A DNA stretch of 64,000 nt, taken from NCBI RefSeq assembly GCF_000327065.1, contig NC_019936.1, positions 3,066,001 through 3,130,000 of the forward strand, read 5' to 3'. Shown in pieces: positions 62,415 to 64,000 of this stretch (its first letter is position 1; every line of letters starts with the position of its first letter). A program made the translations under genes and the position numbers. The notes beneath the pieces were generated by a model that was not told the origin of the DNA, did no database searches, and worked only from the letters and a program-made list of their open reading frames with translations. The stretch comes from Stutzerimonas stutzeri RCH2. GTDB lineage: Bacteria; Pseudomonadota; Gammaproteobacteria; Pseudomonadales; Pseudomonadaceae.

Positions 62415-63620
62415 ATGACCGCACAACTTCCCGAACCTGATCTCAATTACATGCAACGCGTGTTGCTGGAGATGCTCGCCATCCCCAGCCCCACTGGCTT
62501 CACCGATACCATCGTGCGCTATGTCGCCGAGCGTCTGACGGAGCTGGGGATTCCCTTCGAACTGACCCGCCGCGGCACCATTCGCGCCACCCTCAAGGGT
62601 CGGCGCTATAGCCCGGACCGCGCCGTCGCCGCGCATTTGGACACCATCGGCGCCATCGTCCGCGAGATTCACGATACCGGCCGCCTGGGCCTGGCACCCG
62701 TAGGTTGCTGGTCGAGCCGTTTCGCCGAGGGCAGCCGCGTCAGCGTCTTCACTGACACCAGAGTGATCCGTGGCAGCGTCTTGCCATTGCTGGCCTCCGG
62801 GCACGCCTTCAACACCGCGGTGGACGAAGCACCGGTCAGCTGGGACCACGTCGAGCTGCGCCTGGACGCCTACACCTACAGCCGTAACGAAACCTGCGCG
62901 CTAGGGGTGAATGTCGGTGACTTCGTCGCCTTCGATCCGATGCCCGAGTTCACCGAAAGCGGCTATATCAGTGCCCGCCACCTGGATGACAAGGCCGGGG
63001 TCGCCGCCCTGCTCGCCGCGCTGAAAGCGATCGTCGAAAGTGGCCGCGAACCGCCCATCGACGTGCATCCGCTGTTCACGATCACCGAGGAAACCGGCTC
63101 CGGTGCCGCCGGTGCCCTGCCCTGGGATGTCAGTGAGTTCGTCGGCATCGACATTGCACCCGCAGCCAAGGGCCAGGCATCCAGCGAGCACGCCGTGACC
63201 GTGGCGATGCAGGATTCCGGTGGTCCCTATGATTTTCATCTGTCACGTCACCTGCTCAAGCTGGCCGGCGAACACGAGATCCCGGTACGCCGCGATCTGT
63301 TCCGCTACTACCACAGCGACGCCCAGTCCGCTGTCGAGGCGGGCCATGACATCCGCACCGCGCTGGTGGCGTTCGGCTGCGATGCGACCCACGGTTATGA
63401 GCGCACCCATATCGACAGTCTCGCCGCCATGAGTCGCCTGCTCTGTGGCTACATGCTCAGCCAACCGGTCTTCGCCAGCGATTCGCAGCACTCGAACGAC
63501 TCGCTGGAGCGCTTCAGCCATCAACTGGAGCACGACGCGCAGATGGAAAACGATACCCGCGTGCCGCCGGTCGACACCCTCATCGGCCGCCAGGCCGACC
63601 CGCACGACCGCAACGGCTGA
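62415..63620 (+). CDS. M42-family peptidase of the NAGGN system
   Basis: A 401-residue metallopeptidase of the M42/M20-like group. Zinc-binding segments VAAHLDTIGAIV, ARHLDDKAGVAALLAAL, ITEETGSGAAGAL and SEHAVTVAMQDSG are present. Members in this position are annotated as osmoprotectant NAGGN system peptidases and probably degrade or process the osmolyte or its precursors. It lies 119 bp after ngg, with AAGGAGC as ribosome-binding site. The C-terminal 50 residues are hydrophilic. Confidence 0.9.
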   Translation: MTAQLPEPDLNYMQRVLLEMLAIPSPTGFTDTIVRYVAERLTELGIPFELTRRGTIRATLKGRRYSPDRAVAAHLDTIGAIVREIHDTGRLGLAPVGCWSSRFAEGSRVSVFTDTRVIRGSVLPLLASGHAFNTAVDEAPVSWDHVELRLDAYTYSRNETCALGVNVGDFVAFDPMPEFTESGYISARHLDDKAGVAALLAALKAIVESGREPPIDVHPLFTITEETGSGAAGALPWDVSEFVGIDIAPAAKGQASSEHAVTVAMQDSGGPYDFHLSRHLLKLAGEHEIPVRRDLFRYYHSDAQSAVEAGHDIRTALVAFGCDATHGYERTHIDSLAAMSRLLCGYMLSQPVFASDSQHSNDSLERFSHQLEHDAQMENDTRVPPVDTLIGRQADPHDRNG

Positions 63621-63819
63621 GCGGCCGCCTTCCGTGACAAGTCGCGTGCTTCGGGCAAGCTGTACTTGCCGCATCACGGGTAACTCGGCAAAGATAACCG
63701 GACAAGGACGTGCGGCACTCTGAAGGCGCCATGTAGAGCCCGAAGGAATCGGTACCGTCACATCGCTCTACTAATATGTGTCGCCCTGCCACAGGGCACA
63801 CACCCTTCCGGAACGAAAC

Positions 63820-64000
63820 ATGTTGCCGCGTGCATGCTTGGCTCTGCTGCTGTGTTGCCTGTCGCTCCAAGTCTGGGCATTCACGCCTGTGGTGGTCGAT
63901 TCCATCGATTCCCGCCAGTCGCTGGGCGGCGGCACGCGCTATCTGGAAGACCCGGATGGCCAACTGAGCGTCGACGATGTCATGGCGCTGTCATCGGAGC
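63820..64000 (+). CDS. N-terminal part of a 7TM-DISM-like sensor protein (cut by window end)
   Basis: Sixty codons are visible. A signal peptide (MLPRACLALLLCCLSLQVWA) is followed by DSIDSRQSLGGGTRYLEDPDGQLSVDDVMAL, which looks like the start of a 7TMR-DISMED2 extracellular domain. Such sensors usually continue into seven membrane helices and a histidine kinase or GGDEF output domain. The output domain lies outside this window, so the final role is open. Confidence 0.65.
   Translation, partial: MLPRACLALLLCCLSLQVWAFTPVVVDSIDSRQSLGGGTRYLEDPDGQLSVDDVMALSSE

Overview
This window looks like a chromosomal segment of a Pseudomonas-type gammaproteobacterium, most plausibly the Stutzerimonas (Pseudomonas stutzeri) group. 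The grounds are high G+C coding sequence, the pseudomonad mutS-fdxA order, an N-acetylglutaminylglutamine amide (NAGGN) osmolyte operon, membrane glucose dehydrogenase, an SmvA-like exporter and an egtB-egtD pair. The genus call is inference from gene content. I saw no rRNA, CRISPR array or insertion sequence.

Left part (1-24.7 kb). mutS and fdxA are followed by a minus-strand envelope block: a CsbD-like protein, then a GT4 glycosyltransferase, deacetylase-like protein and YbhN-like membrane protein in an overlapping operon, then a YihY-type membrane protein. Next comes a plus-strand operon (8.35-13.1 kb) pairing an MBOAT acyltransferase with an FkbH-like HAD enzyme, a dedicated acyl carrier protein and an SGNH-like membrane protein, followed by an LpxR-like outer-membrane deacylase. 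A sigma-54 activator of AcoR type is divergent from a flavin monooxygenase with a clear -24/-12 promoter. A diguanylate cyclase, a TonB-dependent siderophore receptor with a Fur-like site, and a TetR regulator divergent from an MFS exporter with a palindromic operator complete this part.

Central island (24,756-33,033). A segment of about 8.2 kb is inserted in a tRNA-Thr(CGT) gene and bounded by 59-bp direct repeats that duplicate the tRNA 3' part. It carries a filamentous-phage-type replication initiator, tyrosine integrase, two paralogous Xis-like proteins, a divergent repressor with palindromic operators, and a cluster of strong hairpins that may be the replication origin or packaging signal. 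It has no recognisable coat, Zot or assembly gene, so it resembles an inovirus satellite or a decayed Pf-like prophage. Downstream of the repressor, on the same strand, lie two A+T-rich genes: a PutAbiC-like membrane protein overlapping a DUF262 protein. This is a candidate anti-phage module and the most interesting part of the window. A YhfG/VbhA-type antitoxin with a Fic toxin sits at the right tip and an orphan HigA-like antitoxin at the left tip.

Right part (33.1-64 kb). It contains a three-gene envelope-stress-like operon (DUF3618, holin-like, alanine/serine-rich protein), a secreted GH5 enzyme with three N-terminal repeats, DUF2945 and DUF488 proteins, an S1-domain CvfB-like protein, two neighbouring PQQ-type sugar dehydrogenases, a pseudouridine synthase, lipoproteins, the large helicase Lhr, the ergothioneine genes egtB-egtD followed by an S8 peptidase whose catalytic Asp position is Glu, a MarR regulator divergent from the NAGGN genes, and the start of a sensor protein cut by the window end.
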